64,000 nucleotides of DNA, taken from assembly GCF_003952505.1 (NCBI RefSeq), contig NZ_CP034450.1:4340001-4404000 (forward strand). The letters run 5' to 3'. A program made the translations under genes and the position numbers. Origin of the DNA: Mesorhizobium sp. M4B.F.Ca.ET.058.02.1.1 (GTDB lineage Bacteria > Pseudomonadota > Alphaproteobacteria > Rhizobiales > Rhizobiaceae). Positions 61,917-64,000 of this stretch are shown here, piece after piece. The notes under the pieces were generated by a model. That model was not told the DNA's origin, ran no database searches, and saw nothing but the letters and a program-made list of their open reading frames with translations. The first letter of the stretch is position 1. Each line of letters starts with the position of its first letter.

Positions 61917-63746
61917 ATGAACCTCCGCAATATCGCGATCATCGCGCACGTCGACCATGGAAAAACCACCCTCGTCGACCAGCTCTTGAAACAGTCCGGC
62001 GCCTTCCGCGACAACCAGCGCGTCGCCGAGCGCGCCATGGATTCCAACGACCTCGAAAAGGAACGCGGCATCACCATCCTGGCCAAGGCGACTTCGGTCG
62101 ACTGGCATGGCACCCGCATCAACATCGTCGACACGCCCGGCCACGCCGATTTCGGCGGCGAGGTCGAGCGCATCCTGTCTATGGTGGATTCGGCGATCGT
62201 GCTGGTCGATGCCGCCGAAGGGCCGATGCCGCAGACCAAGTTCGTCGTCGGCAAGGCGCTCAAGGTCGGCCTGAAGCCGATCGTCGTCATCAACAAGATC
62301 GATCGCCCGGACGCCCGCCACGTCGAGGTGGTCAACGAGGTGTTCGATCTCTTCGCCGCGCTCGACGCCACCGACGAGCAGCTCGACTTCCCGATCCTGT
62401 ACGGTTCGGGCCGCGACGGCTGGGTCTCGGAAAACCCCGAAGGCCCGAAGGATCAGGGCCTGGCGCCGCTGTTCGATCTCGTCGTCAAGCACGTGCCGGC
62501 GCCGACGGTGCATCCCGGCCCGTTCCGCATGATCGGCACCATCCTGGAAGCCAATCCCTTCCTCGGCCGCATCATCACCGGCCGCATCGAGTCGGGCTCG
62601 CTGAAGGCCAATCAGGCGGTCAAGGTGCTGCACCATGACGGCACCCAGATCGAGACCGGCCGTGTCTCCAAGATTCTCGCCTTCCGCGGCCTCGAGCGCC
62701 AGCCGATCGAAGAAGCCCAGGCGGGCGACATCGTCGCCATCGCCGGCCTGTCGAAGGGCACCGTCGCCGACACGTTCTGCGACCCGACGGTGACCGAGCC
62801 GCTGCATGCGCAGCCGATCGATCCGCCGACGGTGACCATGTCCTTCCTCGTCAATGACAGCCCGCTCGCCGGCACCGAGGGCGACAAGGTGACCAGCCGC
62901 GTCATCCGCGACCGCCTGCTGCGCGAAGCCGAGGGCAATGTCGCGCTGAAGATCGAGGAATCGCCGGAAAAGGATTCCTTCTTCGTCTCCGGCCGTGGCG
63001 AATTGCAGCTTGCGGTGCTGATCGAGACGATGCGCCGCGAAGGCTTCGAGATCGCCGTGTCGCGGCCGCGCGTCGTCATGCAGAAGGGCGAGAACGGCGA
63101 GCTGCTGGAGCCGGTCGAGGAGGTCGTCATCGACGTCGACGAGGAGCATGCCGGCGTCGTCGTGCAGAAGATGTCGGAGCGCAAGGCCGAGATGGTCGAG
63201 CTGCGCCCGTCCGGCGGCAACCGCCAGCGCCTGGTCTTCCATGCCCCGACACGCGGCCTGATCGGCTACCAGTCGGAGCTCTTGACCGACACGCGCGGCA
63301 CCGCCGTGATGAACCGGCTGTTCCATGCCTATGAGCCCTACAAGGGCGAACTGCCCGGCCGCACCAATGGCGTGCTGATCTCCAACGAGCAGGGCGAGTC
63401 GGTCGCCTATGCGATGTGGAACCTGGAAGACCGCGGCCCGATGGTCATCGATCCCGGCGTCAGGGTCTATCAGGGCATGATCATCGGCATCCACAGCCGC
63501 GACAACGACCTCGAGGTCAATGTTTTGAAAGGCAAGAAGCTCACCAACATCCGCGCCGCCGGCAAGGACGAGGCGGTGAAGCTGACCCCGCCGATCCGCA
63601 TGACGCTGGAGCGCGCGCTGGCCTGGATCCAGGACGACGAGCTGGTCGAGGTAACGCCGAAGACGATCCGGCTGCGCAAGCTCTATCTCGACCCGAACGA
63701 ACGTAAGCGTTTCGAGAAGTCGGCCAAGGCGGTCGGCGCGGCGTAA
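61917..63746 (+). CDS. typA: Ribosome-associated GTPase TypA/BipA
   Basis: The 609-residue translational GTPase has G1 [13 protein letters not shown]3 [12 protein letters not shown] and G4 [10 protein letters not shown], then domain II, the EF-G-like domains ([19 protein letters not shown]) and the BipA-specific C-terminus ([23 protein letters not shown] split by family motif). It binds ribosomes and supports assembly and stress growth. ATG at 61917; an upstream in-frame ATG at 61850 would add a non-conserved extension. Confidence 0.98.
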   Translation: MNLRNIAIIAHVDHGKTTLVDQLLKQSGAFRDNQRVAERAMDSNDLEKERGITILAKATSVDWHGTRINIVDTPGHADFGGEVERILSMVDSAIVLVDAAEGPMPQTKFVVGKALKVGLKPIVVINKIDRPDARHVEVVNEVFDLFAALDATDEQLDFPILYGSGRDGWVSENPEGPKDQGLAPLFDLVVKHVPAPTVHPGPFRMIGTILEANPFLGRIITGRIESGSLKANQAVKVLHHDGTQIETGRVSKILAFRGLERQPIEEAQAGDIVAIAGLSKGTVADTFCDPTVTEPLHAQPIDPPTVTMSFLVNDSPLAGTEGDKVTSRVIRDRLLREAEGNVALKIEESPEKDSFFVSGRGELQLAVLIETMRREGFEIAVSRPRVVMQKGENGELLEPVEEVVIDVDEEHAGVVVQKMSERKAEMVELRPSGGNRQRLVFHAPTRGLIGYQSELLTDTRGTAVMNRLFHAYEPYKGELPGRTNGVLISNEQGESVAYAMWNLEDRGPMVIDPGVRVYQGMIIGIHSRDNDLEVNVLKGKKLTNIRAAGKDEAVKLTPPIRMTLERALAWIQDDELVEVTPKTIRLRKLYLDPNERKRFEKSAKAVGAA

Positions 63747-63770
63747 GGTCTTCGCCTGAGCAATCATCGA

Positions 63771-63798
63771 GGGAGGGAGCACTGCTCCCTCCCTTTTT
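63771..63798. terminator. Intrinsic terminator after typA
   Basis: AGGGAGGGAG pairs with CTCCCTCCCT around a short loop and is followed by TTTTT. It is a classic intrinsic terminator for typA, and serves the convergent gene less clearly. Confidence 0.9.
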
Positions 63799-63802
63799 CG
63801 TT

Positions 63803-64000
63803 TCACGCGCCGGCAGCGGCGACGATGGTGTCGCGATCCGGTTCGTCGCTCAGATCGATACGGATGGCCATGCCGTCGCGCGGCGGCCTGCGCAGCGCCC
63901 TGGCGCCATCAAGCTCGACGCAAAGCTGCCGCCGCTCCTCCCAGGCCTGAAGCCGCGAGCGCGAGACGCCGAGTTCGCCAGCCAGCAACCGGTCGAGCCG
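63803..64000 (-). CDS. C-terminal part of an unknown protein
   Basis: The last 65 residues of a leftward gene that enters from beyond the window. The visible start LLAGELGVSRSRLQAWEERR looks like a helix-turn-helix, followed by QLCVELDGARALRRPP and an acidic tail (IRIDLSDEPDRDTIVAAAG). Possibly a DNA-binding protein; too little is present to name it. Confidence 0.6.
   Translation of the reverse strand, partial: RLDRLLAGELGVSRSRLQAWEERRQLCVELDGARALRRPPRDGMAIRIDLSDEPDRDTIVAAAGA

Noticed and set aside
61437..63806. A 789-codon leftward frame opposite typA
   Set aside because: Only the last 92 codons (61437-61715) have a signal peptide and start site; the rest is the shadow of typA.

Overview
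The window looks like chromosome from an alphaproteobacterium of the Rhizobiales, most probably Mesorhizobium or a close relative. The grounds are high GC, dense genes with many 1-4 nt stop/start overlaps, the hemC-hemD-Mic60-hemY order, a MucR/Ros regulator, several ABC uptake systems, and dispersed rhizobial-type intergenic palindromes. Genus assignment is inference from recognisable protein families, not from a search. No phage, plasmid, CRISPR or recognisable defence locus was found. The only complete mobile element is one IS481-type insertion sequence.

Layout. 1-6.8 kb: start of tsaD (leftward), then hemC, hemD, a Mic60/mitofilin homologue, hemY, a TerB-like protein and a class I glutamine amidotransferase. 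6.9-13.6 kb: a mixed stretch with a peroxiredoxin, two proteins of unknown function, an MFS exporter, a PLP aminotransferase, an ArsR regulator with an AHSA1 partner, and a MucR regulator. 13.6-19.2 kb: a tight leftward operon GH15 glucoamylase-gnd-zwf-ROK glucokinase, which could take glucan to glucose 6-phosphate and on into the oxidative pentose phosphate pathway. A GAF histidine kinase/response regulator pair is divergent from it. 21.5-27.2 kb: tautomerase, SMP-30 lactonase and a complete sugar-type ABC importer. 27.5-29.5 kb: a FadB/FadJ-type bifunctional enzyme. 29.7-34.6 kb: a complete BMP-family (nucleoside-type) ABC importer, followed by an SDR, a 49-residue membrane protein, a luciferase-like oxidoreductase and an isochorismatase-like hydrolase. 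37.9-41.1 kb: a FhuC-like ATPase with ExbB, ExbD and TonB. 41.2-43.9 kb: a small candidate gene, tRNA-Ala(CGC), YggT, YggU/DUF167 and the IS481 element. 44-47.7 kb: a catabolic remnant (SDR, broken ABC ATPase, RpiR regulator) divergent from an MlrC-type peptidase. 47.8-53.1 kb: M3 oligopeptidase, NTF2-like protein, beta carbonic anhydrase, DUF429 protein, pyridoxal kinase and a small membrane protein. 53.2-57.4 kb: a LemA/TPM module whose third gene is frameshifted, an acetyltransferase, inorganic pyrophosphatase and a secreted unknown. 57.4-64 kb: a TetR/MFS divergent pair with an obvious double operator, a PhoD-type phosphatase, a small secreted protein, typA with its terminator, and the end of an unknown gene.

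The most distinctive non-coding content is repeats. There are three copies of a ~145 bp imperfect palindrome (508-651, 27190-27342, 61266-61410), one of which fills the divergent tsaD/hemC promoter region. There are several GC-rich palindromic blocks that overlap gene ends. One of these blocks (42433-43943) was split by the IS481 element and can be reconstructed from an intact copy at 32424-32606. Two regulator genes carry striking palindromes: the ArsR gene has an 11 bp inverted repeat over its start codon, and the TetR/MFS gap has two perfect 17 bp arms.

All functional calls rest on motif and family recognition by eye. No database search was possible, so the proteins given as unknown are unknown to me and may be known to a search.
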